In this document: piece after piece, positions 16,600-25,549 of the stretch
Numbering within the stretch: position 1 is the stretch's first letter
Layout: every line of letters begins with the position of its first letter
Assembly: GCA_003249015.1 (NCBI GenBank)
Contig: QBLS01000009.1
Location: 1 to 64,000 of the forward strand
Origin: Pseudanabaena sp.
Lineage (GTDB): Bacteria; Cyanobacteriota; Cyanobacteriia; Pseudanabaenales; Pseudanabaenaceae
Direction: 5' to 3'
Length of the DNA: 64,000 bases
The notes under the pieces: model-generated
Told to the model about the DNA's origin: nothing
The model's input: the letters and a program-made list of their open reading frames with translations, nothing else
Database searches by the model: none
Position numbers and translations under genes: made by a program

Positions 16600-17592
16600 A
16601 TGTCTGAAGATTCTAATCGCAATTCTGGATTTAATGCAGCAGCTAATAATCATGTTCGCCATGTCACATTGGAAGATATTGCACAATTTACACCTGAAAA
16701 GGTAAATCATATTTATCGTGGCGGAATCAGACAAGGGGCTAGTAGAACTGATACTCACTCACAGCAAATGGTTGACAAAATTCCTGCGTCACAACGGTCT
16801 GGAGTTGATGGACAATCTGCGGCGGCTAGAACTAAAGAATACTTATCTAACAAAGATGCTAGTCATGTTAATCCTCACAGTAAAGGTGGATCGGCACATC
16901 CAGATAATATGAAATGGGAAAATCGCTCTACTAACCGAGCCAGAAGTGATAAGCCAATGACTCCGAAAGAGCAAAGGACTATAGATGCTAAAGCCAATCT
17001 TGATAATCTTTCGGGTGCTGTGCAGAGGGGAATGGAGGCAGGTTTAAAAGGTGCGGTGATTGGGGCAGTTACAGCTTTACCTTTCTCATTTTTAAGGAAT
17101 GCTTTACGAGTCTCGCGGGGTGAAATGACCAGTCAAGAGGCAGCAATGGAGACTGGGAAAGAAACTTTGATGGGTGGTGCTGTGGGTGGAGTAACAGCTT
17201 TTACTGTGACCGCAGTTGCTTCTGCATTTCCACCAATTGCGATCGCACTTACAGCAGTTTCTCCTGCTTTATTAGTCGCTGGCGGTGCAGGTATGGTTTA
17301 TGAGTTTTTCAAAATTCTTGAGGATCATAAACTACAGGTTAGAGATTGTTACAATTCTTTGACAGAGAAGCAATTGAGCTATTTGCAGCAAGTAGAAGAT
17401 GAGATGATATATGAACATAAGAAGAATCTGAGATTCCTAGATGAGCAAAAAGTTGTGAGTGAAGAAATTATTAATTATCCTCAGGGTAATGGGATTCAAG
17501 GCGCTTTAGATCGATTACAACACGCAATGATGAATGCTCAAAGAGTAGGATTATCATTGTCAGACAGTAAACTTCTATCATCATTTGACTAA
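16600..17592 (+). CDS. HNH-like protein with C-terminal membrane segments
   Basis: No named family recognised. Residues 86-121 contain DASHVNPHSKGGSAHPDN then MKWENRSTNRARSDKPMT. H89, the GG pair, N103 and N112 match the spacing of HNH (beta-beta-alpha-metal) nucleases, with S-H in place of the usual first H-H or D-H. The C-terminal half has Ala/Gly-rich hydrophobic stretches around 146-165, 191-210 and 211-236 (GGAVGGVTAFTVTAV...IALTAVSPALLVAGG), like membrane or pore segments. A helical charged tail follows. ATG at 16600 follows GGGTGG; a GTG lies 6 nt earlier. First of three AT-rich, closely spaced genes. Domain call is inference; function unknown. Confidence 0.7.
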   Translation: MSEDSNRNSGFNAAANNHVRHVTLEDIAQFTPEKVNHIYRGGIRQGASRTDTHSQQMVDKIPASQRSGVDGQSAAARTKEYLSNKDASHVNPHSKGGSAHPDNMKWENRSTNRARSDKPMTPKEQRTIDAKANLDNLSGAVQRGMEAGLKGAVIGAVTALPFSFLRNALRVSRGEMTSQEAAMETGKETLMGGAVGGVTAFTVTAVASAFPPIAIALTAVSPALLVAGGAGMVYEFFKILEDHKLQVRDCYNSLTEKQLSYLQQVEDEMIYEHKKNLRFLDEQKVVSEEIINYPQGNGIQGALDRLQHAMMNAQRVGLSLSDSKLLSSFD

Positions 17593-17624
17593 ACTAATTA
17601 GTATTACTACAGGAATAGAACTAT

Positions 17625-18329
17625 ATGTTTTTCTTACTTCCTTTAATTGGAGCAGCAGTTGGCGCAACCATTGGAGCTATAATTGCTGATGATTGGGCTG
17701 AAAGTGATAGGGCAGAAGCTAGACATCACAAACAGATGGAAAATGCTCTAACTAACAAGTATTCAAATCTGCAAAAACAGTATTATGAAATTGCTGATAA
17801 AAGTAAAGAACTTGCTGAAGAGCAGAACAAAAAATTAGCGGCAAAGAGTTTAGAAAACTCATATCTTGATCTTGCATTAGAGCTTAGTTGTTCGCTTTTT
17901 GTTTTAAGTCAAGACATTAGTAAAAATCCTAGTTATGAGTCTTTAATTCAATTTCGGGAAGCAGTTCAGCAAACTAATCAGGTTTTATTAAAACTGAATA
18001 AACAACCAATATGTATTTCTCAAGACTATTTCACTAAGAACTTTGCAGAAATAGAAAGAAAAAAAGTGGTGGGTGTCAAATCTGAACACATCAATAATAA
18101 TGATGTTAGTAAACTCGAAGTCAAGCACCGCAAGATATTAGCAGTAGATGAGAATACACCATCTGAACTATTATTTAGATTGTCAACTGATCGTAGTTCT
18201 GAAGTGCGTAAACTTGTAGCTAAGCATCCTAACACGTCTATTGATGTTTTAGAAAAGCTTGCTAAAAGTAAAAATTTAGAAGTAAGAATAACAGCAAAAA
18301 AATCATTGAGCCTAAAATGTTCTTGCTAG
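17625..18329 (+). CDS. Membrane-anchored coiled-coil protein with LRV/HEAT-like repeats
   Basis: A 234-residue protein. Residues 3-20 are hydrophobic with a glycine zipper (LIGAAVGATIGAII), then a charged coiled-coil region around 25-80 (KQYYEIADKSKELAEEQNKK). Residues 168-230 carry two leucine-rich-variant type repeats: ILAVDENTPSELLFRLSTD, then VRKLVAKHPNTSIDVLEKLA and VRITAKKSLS. Such repeats usually bind proteins or appear in defence-type and regulatory proteins. It lies 32 bp after the HNH-like gene with AGGAATAG before its ATG. AT-rich codon use. Function unknown. Confidence 0.7.
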   Translation: MFFLLPLIGAAVGATIGAIIADDWAESDRAEARHHKQMENALTNKYSNLQKQYYEIADKSKELAEEQNKKLAAKSLENSYLDLALELSCSLFVLSQDISKNPSYESLIQFREAVQQTNQVLLKLNKQPICISQDYFTKNFAEIERKKVVGVKSEHINNNDVSKLEVKHRKILAVDENTPSELLFRLSTDRSSEVRKLVAKHPNTSIDVLEKLAKSKNLEVRITAKKSLSLKCSC

Positions 18330-18405
18330 ACAACTAGGTAAAAAATCAATAATTTAGATTACACAATTCAATTTTAGTAAATATTATCAAGTAGTTTAGA
18401 TTGTC

Positions 18406-19434
18406 ATGTCAGTCCGTAAATATATTACAGAATTTGCTCTTGGTATGCGTCTTAGTAATGCGTATCTATTACAACAAGATCAACTTCAGACACTTAGAGA
18501 TTTTGAAGAATTTCAATCTGCACCTTCACATATTTATATCATAGCAAGGCAACCTAAAATATCTATAGATCCTGAATCATTCTATATAGACAATAAATTT
18601 TACAGCCTGAAGTTTAATATTCAGAAACAAAATTCTTACACACACCAAATCTTTAAGTCACCTATTTCTTCTGAAGTTGTAAACCTTCACCTTGATTGCC
18701 CTTATCCACATACTGAGTATGCCTTCAAAGAGAAAGAAGGTAATATTGTGGCACATGGGAAAGCTGCCCTTTTACTTTTACATAATATTAGCGTATTGAA
18801 AGAGATAAATTTATACAACCAAAAGTTGCAAAGGATTAATGATCTACAAAATCTCCTTAGCTTTGAAGTTTTGTATGTTGGACAATCATACGGGGAAGAT
18901 GGTTCAAGAATCGCTCTAGACAGACTTCAAGACCACCAAACCTTACAAAAAATCTACTTTGAATCTAATAAAGAGAATCCTGACAAGGATATTTGGATAA
19001 TTCTTTGTAACTTTGAAAAATCAGTAATTACTACTATCGATCCTACTCAAAACAACTATGGAGTTTCTGTTGAAGAAAGTGATAGACATCTTTTTAGTGT
19101 TCATAATAAAGTAATGAATGATGATGCAGGAATAACTGACAAGCAATCAATAAACTTTACTGAAGCTGCTTTGATAAGATATTTTCAACCTGAATACAAC
19201 GAAAAATTCAAAAATAATTTTCCTGACAATTCTCATTCAAGTTATTCTGAATGCTATGACTTAGATATTAATTCAGTAATAATTGAGCTATCAACCGATT
19301 TAGAGGGAATGCAATTTAAGCTCCATTCTTCAAATATTCCACCTGCTTACGATCATTTAATTCACTTTAACTTGCATTCTAAAGATGAGAGAAAAAGCAT
19401 GTTTGAGTTAGCAAATTTGATAAATGACGAATAA
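18406..19434 (+). CDS. GIY-YIG-like nuclease-fold protein
   Basis: A 342-residue protein not matching a named family I know. Residues 153-180 read FEVLYVGQSYGEDGSRIALD then RLQDHQTLQKIY. YVGQS resembles the second half of GIY-YIG (YIG/YVG), followed by arginines at 168 and 173 and H177. Further on, FTEAALIRYFQPEYNEKF (252-268) supplies a glutamate and asparagine as in the GIY-YIG metal site (E253, N265). The first motif half (GIY) is FEV here. The N-terminal 150 residues are strand-rich and unassigned. Third gene of the AT-rich operon, 76 bp after the LRV protein. Nuclease activity is inference. Confidence 0.65.
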   Translation: MSVRKYITEFALGMRLSNAYLLQQDQLQTLRDFEEFQSAPSHIYIIARQPKISIDPESFYIDNKFYSLKFNIQKQNSYTHQIFKSPISSEVVNLHLDCPYPHTEYAFKEKEGNIVAHGKAALLLLHNISVLKEINLYNQKLQRINDLQNLLSFEVLYVGQSYGEDGSRIALDRLQDHQTLQKIYFESNKENPDKDIWIILCNFEKSVITTIDPTQNNYGVSVEESDRHLFSVHNKVMNDDAGITDKQSINFTEAALIRYFQPEYNEKFKNNFPDNSHSSYSECYDLDINSVIIELSTDLEGMQFKLHSSNIPPAYDHLIHFNLHSKDERKSMFELANLINDE

Positions 19435-19469
19435 AAGCTTAGTATCACTATGTGAACAATGAACAAACC

Positions 19470-19691
19470 ATGAAAACCATCGCTATTCAAATAGACGAAG
19501 ACATTGCCCAAGCATTTCAGTTTTCACAACCAGAACAATAACAACAGATTCAAGCATGGCTCAATCAGTGGATGAGACAAGCCTTAAAAATCAGTAAGTT
19601 ACAAAACACAATGGATAGACTGAGTGATGAAGCTGTGGCTAATGGATTAACTCCTAAAATATTAGAATCAATCCCTGCTGATGAAGACTAA
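19470..19691 (+). pseudogene. Antitoxin-like gene broken by an in-frame stop
   Basis: From ATG 19470 the frame reads MKTIAIQIDEDIAQAFQFSQ, PEQ, a TAA at codon 24, then continues without another stop as QQIQAWLNQWMRQALK...LSDEAVANGLTPKILESIPADED to 19691. The restored 73-residue product resembles small type II antitoxins (DEAVANGLTPKILESIL is a common C-terminus beside PIN toxins). No matching toxin follows. A CAA-to-TAA change would suffice to break it; sequencing error is the alternative. Confidence 0.65.
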
Positions 19692-19769
19692 CTGAAATTA
19701 TTTCTGTGTCAGATTATTTGAGCCTGTAGTGAATAGGCGATCGCACCTTCATTATTAGCGATCACAAAA

Positions 19770-20108
19770 TTATTGAGGGCTAAATAGAGCAACGATTCTA
19801 GCCAATACATCATCAATAATCGCTTCTGGTACACTCTCTAACTTTCGAGCTTTACGAGCAGATAAATCAATAGGACGTGGTTGATCGCAACGAACTACAC
19901 CTTTAGTGCGGATTTCTGCAGAATCCAGAGAAACAGCAAAACCTGCGGTTCTTGCAAAATTCCCACCTGATGTAATTGGAACAACGATCGGAACTTTGGT
20001 TAAAGCATTGAATTTATCGGGAGAGACAATCAAAACTGGTCTAGTTCCCTGTTGTTCATGCCCTTCAGTTGGATCAAGTGAAACAAGATAAATATCACCA
20101 CGTTTCAC
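19770..20108 (-). CDS. MazF/PemK-type endoribonuclease toxin
   Basis: A 112-residue type II toxin. It shows the family signature MKRGDIYLVSLDPTEGHEQQGTRPVLIVS, PIVVPITSGG, and GVVRCDQPRPIDLSAR. MazF cleaves mRNA at short specific sequences. The start overlaps the antitoxin stop by 4 nt, the usual coupled arrangement. Intact length and motifs suggest it is functional. Confidence 0.9.
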   Translation of the reverse strand: MKRGDIYLVSLDPTEGHEQQGTRPVLIVSPDKFNALTKVPIVVPITSGGNFARTAGFAVSLDSAEIRTKGVVRCDQPRPIDLSARKARKLESVPEAIIDDVLARIVALFSPQ

Positions 20109-20359
20109 AGTTCATTCCCCACAGGTTTGATATCTAGCCAAACGCGATCGTCTTCCGTTATTGGCGCATTAGGATTGCATTGTGCCAGGAGTTCATCTAG
20201 TGAATAGAGTGGTTTCAATTGAGGTTCAATAATTAGTCTGCCATTCTCAACAGCAACCCCCACAGTTGTACCTGACTGCAGATTCAAAATTTCGAGAACG
20301 GCTGGAGGAATCGCCAACATGATCGAGCCACCGACCTTACGAAGATTTGTGGTGTGCAT
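20105..20359 (-). CDS. MazE-like AbrB-fold antitoxin
   Basis: An 84-residue antitoxin with a SpoVT/AbrB-type N-terminus: NLRKVGGSIMLAIPPAVLEILNLQSG, then VGVAVENGRLIIEP, followed by a C-terminal toxin-binding tail (YSLDELLAQCNPNAPI). ATG at 20359 is preferred to the upstream in-frame starts. It overlaps the MazF gene by 4 nt. Autoregulation of the promoter by the pair is expected from the family. Confidence 0.85.
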   Translation of the reverse strand: MHTTNLRKVGGSIMLAIPPAVLEILNLQSGTTVGVAVENGRLIIEPQLKPLYSLDELLAQCNPNAPITEDDRVWLDIKPVGNEL

Positions 20360-20435
20360 AATTTTTCTTTTAGTTATATTTAAATATAACATTAGCAAAA
20401 ACTTCAGTTTCGCTAAACTCTTTCATATAAATAGT

Positions 20436-20466
20436 TGGGCTTGCACGGCGAAGTCGCGCAAGCCCA
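20436..20466. repeat. Imperfect palindrome
   Basis: TGGGCTTGC at 20436-20444 pairs with GCAAGCCCA at 20458-20466 around a GC-rich interior containing GGCGAAGTCG. It is the first repeat of this class after the accessory block. Confidence 0.55.
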
Positions 20467-20568
20467 GCTATTCGCTATATTGGTCGGGGTGAAATCCGAA
20501 TAGTGACAACGGTTAGCTTTTATGACATATCAGTACAATATGAAGAGAGTAAACCGTAAGAACACACT

Positions 20569-21165
20569 ATGATCCCAACCGTAATCGAACAGTCTGGTCG
20601 TGGCGAAAGAGCCTTTGACATTTTTTCGCGTCTGCTGCGGGAGCGGATCGTATTTTTGGGGCAACAGGTTGACGACAGTATTTCCAATATCATCGTTGCT
20701 CAGTTGCTCTTCCTCGAAGCTGATGATCCTGAAAAAGATATTTTCTTGTACATCAACTCCCCAGGGGGATCTGTGACCGCTGGCATGGCAATCTACGACA
20801 CTATGCAACATATTCGCCCCGATGTGTCTACCATCTGTGTTGGTTTGGCGGCAAGTATGGGCGCTTTCTTGCTGACAGGTGGCGCAAAGGGCAAACGCTT
20901 GTCGTTGCCCCATACTCGCATCATGATTCACCAGCCTTTAGGAGGCGCACAGGGACAAGCAACTGATATCGAGATTCAAGCTAAGGAAATTTTGTATCAC
21001 AAAAATCGCCTTAATGAATTGATGGCTTTCCACACTGGGCAACCAATTGACCGCATTGCTGAAGATACCGATCGCGATTTCTTCATGGCTCCCGATGAAG
21101 CTAAAAATTATGGACTAATTGACGAAGTGGTTTCACAACGTCCCAAATTTGAAGTCGCAGCATAA
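20569..21165 (+). CDS. clpP: ATP-dependent Clp protease proteolytic subunit
   Basis: ClpP forms the proteolytic chamber of Clp proteases. The 198-residue protein has all three catalytic residues: S96 in [12 protein letters not shown]121 in [14 protein letters not shown], and D170 in [34 protein letters not shown] forms the substrate-binding strand region. Cyanobacteria carry several paralogues; which one this is cannot be said from this alone. No clpX or partner gene is adjacent. Followed by a strong terminator. Confidence 0.95.
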   Translation: MIPTVIEQSGRGERAFDIFSRLLRERIVFLGQQVDDSISNIIVAQLLFLEADDPEKDIFLYINSPGGSVTAGMAIYDTMQHIRPDVSTICVGLAASMGAFLLTGGAKGKRLSLPHTRIMIHQPLGGAQGQATDIEIQAKEILYHKNRLNELMAFHTGQPIDRIAEDTDRDFFMAPDEAKNYGLIDEVVSQRPKFEVAA

Positions 21166-21171
21166 TGTTTT

Positions 21172-21206
21172 AAATAAGAAGGCTCACTAAGTGAGCCTTC
21201 TTATTT
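21172..21206 (+). terminator. Terminator of clpP
   Basis: 17-nt perfect arms (AAATAAGAAGGCTCACT and its complement) around one base, then a T run, begin 7 bp after the clpP stop. Confidence 0.9.
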
Positions 21207-21212
21207 TTTAAT

Positions 21213-21245
21213 GGCAAATGGCGGCGCGAAGCGCCGCCATTTGCC
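21213..21245. repeat. Long palindrome, loop GAA
   Basis: 15-nt perfect arms (21213-21227 and 21231-21245) surround GAA, with the GGCGGCGC core. It follows the clpP terminator directly. Confidence 0.9.
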
Positions 21246-21283
21246 TATTGGTTTGGTGTCATAACAAGACTAGCGAAAGCTAT

Positions 21284-21317
21284 AATTCGCGAAAGTGTTA
21301 ATACACTTTTGTGAATT
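21284..21317. repeat. AATTCRCGAAAGT inverted repeat upstream of glmM
   Basis: 15-nt arms (AATTCGCGAAAGTGT and ACACTTTTGTGAATT) pair with one mismatch. Related copies lie at 48915-48950 and 61710-61745, with a partial copy near 7291. It ends 28 bp before the glmM start, so it may be transcribed in the leader. Confidence 0.7.
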
Positions 21318-21345
21318 TGGATAATGTGTGTGTGGAGTTGAAATC

Positions 21346-22710
21346 ATGAAATTGTTTGGTACTGATGGCATTCGTGGTCATGTCGGTGATTTTTTGACGG
21401 CAAATTTAGCCCTAGAGGTGGGCATTAGTGCAGGCAAGATTTTAAAAGAACGAGATGGGTTAGCTGAGCATGGTTCAAATGTAATTGCGATCGGGCAGGA
21501 CTCTCGCACATCGGGCGATATGCTCTCTTCAGCAATTTCGGCGGGATTGACGGCAGCAGGGTGGGACGTGTGGCACATTGGGCTATGTCCTACGCCAGCA
21601 GTTGCCTACTTGACAGCGAACTCCCCAGAAATATTTGGCGGTGTCATGATTTCCGCAAGCCATAACCCTCCTGAAGATAATGGAATTAAGTTCTTTGGAG
21701 CTTGTGGGACTAAGTTGAGTACTGAGACGCAGCAGGCGATCGAGTCGTTATTAGAATCAAGAATTCATGCTGATTTAGTCAACTCTTCAACGGACTGGGG
21801 CAAGTACCACGAAAAAGCTCACCTGATTTCAGACTATCAAGACTCATTACAAAACTCGATCGCCACCGATTTAAGAGGGTTGAAAATTGTCCTCGACCTC
21901 GCCCACGGTTCGGCGACTCGCGTATCGCTGGAAGTGTTCCGTAACTTGGGAGCAGAAGTAATCGGCTTGCACCAAGAACCTGATGGCGATCGCATTAATG
22001 TTAATTGCGGCTCTACCCATCTAGAACCGCTTCGCCTCGCTGTTAAGGAACACAACGCCGATATGGGCTTTGCCTTTGATGGGGATGCCGATCGCGTCCT
22101 TGCTGTGGATAGTAATGGTCGGGTAGTTGATGGCGATTACATCCTGTATCTCTGGGGTCAGGAATTGATGGAAAAGAACCAACTTCCCAACAACGCGATT
22201 ATCACGACAGTGATGGCAAATTTGGGCTTTGAAAGAGCTTGGCAAAAGCTCGGTGGTAACTTTGTGCGGACACCCGTGGGTGATCAATATGTCCATGCGG
22301 AAATGGTGCGATCGGGCGCAATGCTCGGCGGTGAGCAGTCGGGTCATGTGCTATGTCGTCACTATGCAGTTAGTGGGGATGGCTTGCTAGCAGCCCTCCA
22401 TCTAGCAGCCCTCGCTAAGCAAAAAGCGCCTCTGTCAGAATTAATGGATAGCAGTTTCCATCCCTATCCCCAATTGCTCAAAAACGTGCGAGTCGAAGAT
22501 CGCGAAGTGCGTCGCAGTTGGCAAACCTGTGATGCTCTGGTTCAAGCGATCGCTCTAGCGGAACAAGATTTAGGCGATCGCGGACGGATTCTGGTCAGAG
22601 CGTCAGGGACTGAGCCATTAATGCGAGTAATGGTGGAAGCTGAGACGTTGGATTTGGCGACTCATTGGACTGATAGCTTAACAAAGTTGATTGAAAAGCA
22701 ATTTTGTTAA
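21346..22710 (+). CDS. glmM: Phosphoglucosamine mutase
   Basis: GlmM interconverts glucosamine-6- and glucosamine-1-phosphate for UDP-GlcNAc and peptidoglycan synthesis. The 454-residue protein starts [15 protein letters not shown]. It has the phosphoserine loop [18 protein letters not shown], metal loop [12 protein letters not shown], sugar loop GGEQSGHV, and C-terminal phosphate-binding [18 protein letters not shown] at 21346 is chosen over an upstream in-frame start at 21328. Monocistronic, with a hairpin at each side. Confidence 0.95.
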   Translation: MKLFGTDGIRGHVGDFLTANLALEVGISAGKILKERDGLAEHGSNVIAIGQDSRTSGDMLSSAISAGLTAAGWDVWHIGLCPTPAVAYLTANSPEIFGGVMISASHNPPEDNGIKFFGACGTKLSTETQQAIESLLESRIHADLVNSSTDWGKYHEKAHLISDYQDSLQNSIATDLRGLKIVLDLAHGSATRVSLEVFRNLGAEVIGLHQEPDGDRINVNCGSTHLEPLRLAVKEHNADMGFAFDGDADRVLAVDSNGRVVDGDYILYLWGQELMEKNQLPNNAIITTVMANLGFERAWQKLGGNFVRTPVGDQYVHAEMVRSGAMLGGEQSGHVLCRHYAVSGDGLLAALHLAALAKQKAPLSELMDSSFHPYPQLLKNVRVEDREVRRSWQTCDALVQAIALAEQDLGDRGRILVRASGTEPLMRVMVEAETLDLATHWTDSLTKLIEKQFC

Positions 22711-22713
22711 GTT

Positions 22714-22766
22714 CCAACAAAAAGCCTAAAAGCGATACAAAGCATCGCTTTTAGGCTTTTTGTTGG
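22714..22766. terminator. Long palindrome acting as shared terminator, loop AAA
   Basis: 25-nt arms (22714-22738 and 22742-22766) pair with one mismatch around AAA, with A/T-rich outer stems. It lies between convergent glmM and the CocE-like hydrolase gene. Confidence 0.85.
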
Positions 22767-22784
22767 TTTGGTTTTGAGCGCTGC

Positions 22785-24467
22785 TTATTTCTTGGGTAGA
22801 TGCAAACAAGATGGATAGGTAGCGCCGTAAAAAATTTGTTGAGTTGCTTCCACAAAGTCGCTGACTGTTGCCGTAGATGGTAACTTTTGGGTATTGCTAT
22901 GGCGCTCAATTAGAGGAAATGCGGAACTCGCGATCGCTACACCAATGCGATGCCCTTGGGCGAAATTTTGACAAGTAGCCCGCAGCTTAATGCAATATTC
23001 ATGGACGACATCAGGTTCCACCCATTCAGGCTCAGTCCAAGAATTACGGAACTTTGCCCTCAAAACTCCCATTGATACCAACATTTGCTTACCATCAGGA
23101 TAAATATCCAAAAGCTTAATTACCCAGTCAGTATCGGTCGCCGTAGTTGCAGCATAGAGGGTAAATTCAGGAATACCCGCGATCGCTAAATCCTGCGCTA
23201 GCTCATCACTCTGATATACCAATACATCCCAACGCTGATGCACCGATCGCTGATCGTAAAAACCATAGGCTGTGGTGGGATTGGGATTGCGTGGGTCATA
23301 GACATAGATGTCTGGTAAATGATCATCGGTGATGGGGATTTGAGCCTGTAAATTTTGTTGGGGATGGAGATAGAGGTTATGGATAGTTGAATCTTTGGGA
23401 AAATCTGGTAAGTCTAGCCAGATATTTTTACCCATCAAAAATATCTGCACGGGAGTGCGATCGCAAATTCCGTTATCTATTCCCTTCAGCCAAAAATCAA
23501 ACCAATCTAACTGCAATTGATCAATGTGCGAGACCGCATTAGCTCCAAAGTCAACCTCGCCAACTTTAGGCAACCAAGGCAGATGCTGCCAAGGTGCAAC
23601 TACTAAATGTTGAGGTTTGGAAGTTGCGAGTTGCGCTTGCTGATAGGTATTGATCGTCGCTTCGATAAACAGATCCGCCCATCCTGCAATATGCAGAGCT
23701 GGCAAGTCAAAGTTGTCAAAATAACTGAGGGGATTTAGCGATCCCCAGTACTGATCATCAGCCTTAGTATTCTCAATCCAATCAAAGAAGAATTGACCGA
23801 ACTGTGCTCCTAACGCTTCGCTTTTAAATAGTTCAATTTCATTTAATGGAGCCTTATTTAACCATTGCGAGATTTGCTTTTGGGCTTCAAAAAGTAGAGT
23901 GGATTGAGGTTCTTGCTGCAAATACCAAGCTCGATTTTGAGCCAATTGGAGCGCCCAACCTAAAACAAAATCCCAACAAATTGCCCCACCAAAATAGAAC
24001 CATCCATGATAGAAGTCGGCAGTTGCCATCGCGGGACAGATGGTTACTAGCCCTTGGGGTTGCTGCACCGCCGCCTGAAATTGAGTAACACCTTGATAAG
24101 AAAATCCATACATTCCCACCTTGCCACTACTGCCTTCTAATTCCTTCGCGCACCATTCCACTGTGTCAAAGCCATCATTATATTCATGGCGAAATGGATA
24201 GAACTCTCCTTCCGCAGTACCACAGCCGCGCACATCCTGAATGACGACAATATAGCCTTGGCTGGCATACCAACTAGGATGGGCATAGGTACAGCTAGAG
24301 GCGATCGCCCGACCATAGGGCAATCGCATCAGTAATACTGGCAGGGGCGCATCCACATTTTTAGGACGATAGATGTCAGCAGTCAAATTGATGCGATCTC
24401 GCATTGGTATTTTGACTTGGCGCTGCACATCTACCCGCGAATGGAAAGAAGTTAGTTTCGGTGGCAT
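22785..24467 (-). CDS. CocE/NonD family alpha/beta hydrolase
   Basis: A 560-residue X-Pro dipeptidyl-peptidase (S15)-type hydrolase. The N-terminal fold has RDRINLTADIYRPKN, VVIQDVRGCGTAEGEFYPF, and the nucleophile elbow VGMYGFSYQGVTQF (GxSxxG). The C-terminal jelly-roll domain starts near residue 350, with DWVIKLLDIYPDGKQMLVSMGVLRA. Family members hydrolyse esters or amides; substrate unknown. ATG at 24467 avoids overlap with the small gene just upstream (4-nt gap). No signal peptide seen. Confidence 0.85.
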   Translation of the reverse strand: MPPKLTSFHSRVDVQRQVKIPMRDRINLTADIYRPKNVDAPLPVLLMRLPYGRAIASSCTYAHPSWYASQGYIVVIQDVRGCGTAEGEFYPFRHEYNDGFDTVEWCAKELEGSSGKVGMYGFSYQGVTQFQAAVQQPQGLVTICPAMATADFYHGWFYFGGAICWDFVLGWALQLAQNRAWYLQQEPQSTLLFEAQKQISQWLNKAPLNEIELFKSEALGAQFGQFFFDWIENTKADDQYWGSLNPLSYFDNFDLPALHIAGWADLFIEATINTYQQAQLATSKPQHLVVAPWQHLPWLPKVGEVDFGANAVSHIDQLQLDWFDFWLKGIDNGICDRTPVQIFLMGKNIWLDLPDFPKDSTIHNLYLHPQQNLQAQIPITDDHLPDIYVYDPRNPNPTTAYGFYDQRSVHQRWDVLVYQSDELAQDLAIAGIPEFTLYAATTATDTDWVIKLLDIYPDGKQMLVSMGVLRAKFRNSWTEPEWVEPDVVHEYCIKLRATCQNFAQGHRIGVAIASSAFPLIERHSNTQKLPSTATVSDFVEATQQIFYGATYPSCLHLPKK

Positions 24468-24471
24468 AGCT

Positions 24472-24660
24472 TTACGCTGATTCTTGCCAATCTGGAAAAA
24501 CTTTTCTAATTTCAATTAGAAGATCATCAAGCTCTTCCAAAGCTTGAATGATATCGATGCTGAGGCTACCTAAATTGTCCTTGAGAGACAACTGCACTAA
24601 TAGTTCACGCTTGCTGGCGATCGCGACAAATCTTGCTTTTAGCGATTCTGGAGTGGACAT
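24472..24660 (-). CDS. Small hypothetical protein, 62 aa
   Basis: A short leucine- and isoleucine-rich helical protein (ESLKARFVAIASKRELLVQLSLKDNLGSLSIDIIQALEELDDLL). It ends 4 bp before the chosen hydrolase start, on the same strand, so the two may be cotranscribed. No family recognised. The tight spacing and sensible composition favour a real gene, but it is short. Confidence 0.45.
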   Translation of the reverse strand: MSTPESLKARFVAIASKRELLVQLSLKDNLGSLSIDIIQALEELDDLLIEIRKVFPDWQESA

Positions 24661-24698
24661 ATTAAAGGTTTTATAGGTTTGATTGGAGAATTAACGGC

Positions 24699-24740
24699 AA
24701 TTTTTTTAAAAGCGCGGCGAAGCCGCGCTTTTAAAAAATT
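24699..24740. repeat. Palindrome, loop GAA
   Basis: Arms AATTTTTTTAAAAGCGCGGC and GCCGCGCTTTTAAAAAATT pair around GAA with one bulge. The inner AAAGCGCGGC is shared with 61770-61820. Confidence 0.85.
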
Positions 24741-24814
24741 TCTAGGTTTTATTAGGCACAAAGTGCTGTAATCAACCCTTTTCATCATACTTTATAGCAA
24801 TTGCCGATCAAGCG

Positions 24815-24871
24815 AACCAAGAATAATTTTGCAAGCGTTGCTTCGCAACGCTTGCAAAATTATTCTTGGTT
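24815..24871. repeat. Long palindrome overlapping the Uma2 stop, loop TTC
   Basis: 27-nt perfect arms (24815-24841 and 24845-24871) surround TTC. The last codons and the stop of the Uma2 gene (24860-24862) lie inside the right arm. Core AGCGTTGC is shared with 25550, 46782 and 52794. Confidence 0.92.
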
Positions 24872-25495
24872 TGGGCTTGATTGCAAAGCACTGAGAACTG
24901 CGGAAATATCATTGCTCAAAATTGCATTTACATCCAACCGCAAACCCTCAAACTCTCTGCTACAGATAACTCCTGCATCATCAGGCTCTAACTTACTGTA
25001 TTTGCCATTTTCTAACACAAACCAATCAATTTGACAGTCTAATGTCCGCCAGACAATATATTCTTTTACGCCATTGAGTTCATATGTCCGTTTTTTGCTG
25101 TGCAGGTCATAGGAGACTGTACTGGCGGCAATTTCCGCAATTAGTTCAGGTGCGCCTGAGATATAACCATCCTCATCTATTCTCGCATTGCCACCGACAC
25201 GGAACAGCACGGCATCAGGTTGAGGTTCATTTTCGTCATCAAGGCGAACTGTTGGCTCAATGCCAACTTTTAAGCCTGCGACCATTGATTGATAGGTAAA
25301 TAACCAGCCAATGATTTGGCTATGGGGTTCACCATGAGATGTAAAGCGTAGAGGAGATGCCACGTATACGATGCCTTCGATTAGTTCTGCTTTTTTAATA
25401 TTGGATGCGGTGTACCGTCGTTCAAATTCTTCGCGATTAAGGCGATCGCCATTTTCGAGGATGGTTAGCGATGAGGGAGGCTTAGCAATAACCAT
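24860..25495 (-). CDS. Uma2 family (DUF820) endonuclease-fold protein
   Basis: Cyanobacteria carry many Uma2 proteins with a PD-(D/E)XK-like fold; their role is unclear. The 211-residue protein has ILENGDRLNREEFERRYTA, KAELIEGIVYVASP, PDAVLFRV, and ELIAEIAASTVSYDLHSKKRTYELNGVKEYIVWR. The E-x-A pair and acidic residues are where the family's active site lies. ATG at 25495 is preferred to a TTG at 25504. Its final residues NQE and the stop come from palindrome sequence. A decayed relative lies at 39704-39939. Confidence 0.9.
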   Translation of the reverse strand: MVIAKPPSSLTILENGDRLNREEFERRYTASNIKKAELIEGIVYVASPLRFTSHGEPHSQIIGWLFTYQSMVAGLKVGIEPTVRLDDENEPQPDAVLFRVGGNARIDEDGYISGAPELIAEIAASTVSYDLHSKKRTYELNGVKEYIVWRTLDCQIDWFVLENGKYSKLEPDDAGVICSREFEGLRLDVNAILSNDISAVLSALQSSPNQE

Positions 25496-25549
25496 AGGTG
25501 TCAAAGGTTGTACTTTTAAATATTTTAGCTAGTTACAGCAGTTGCCAAC

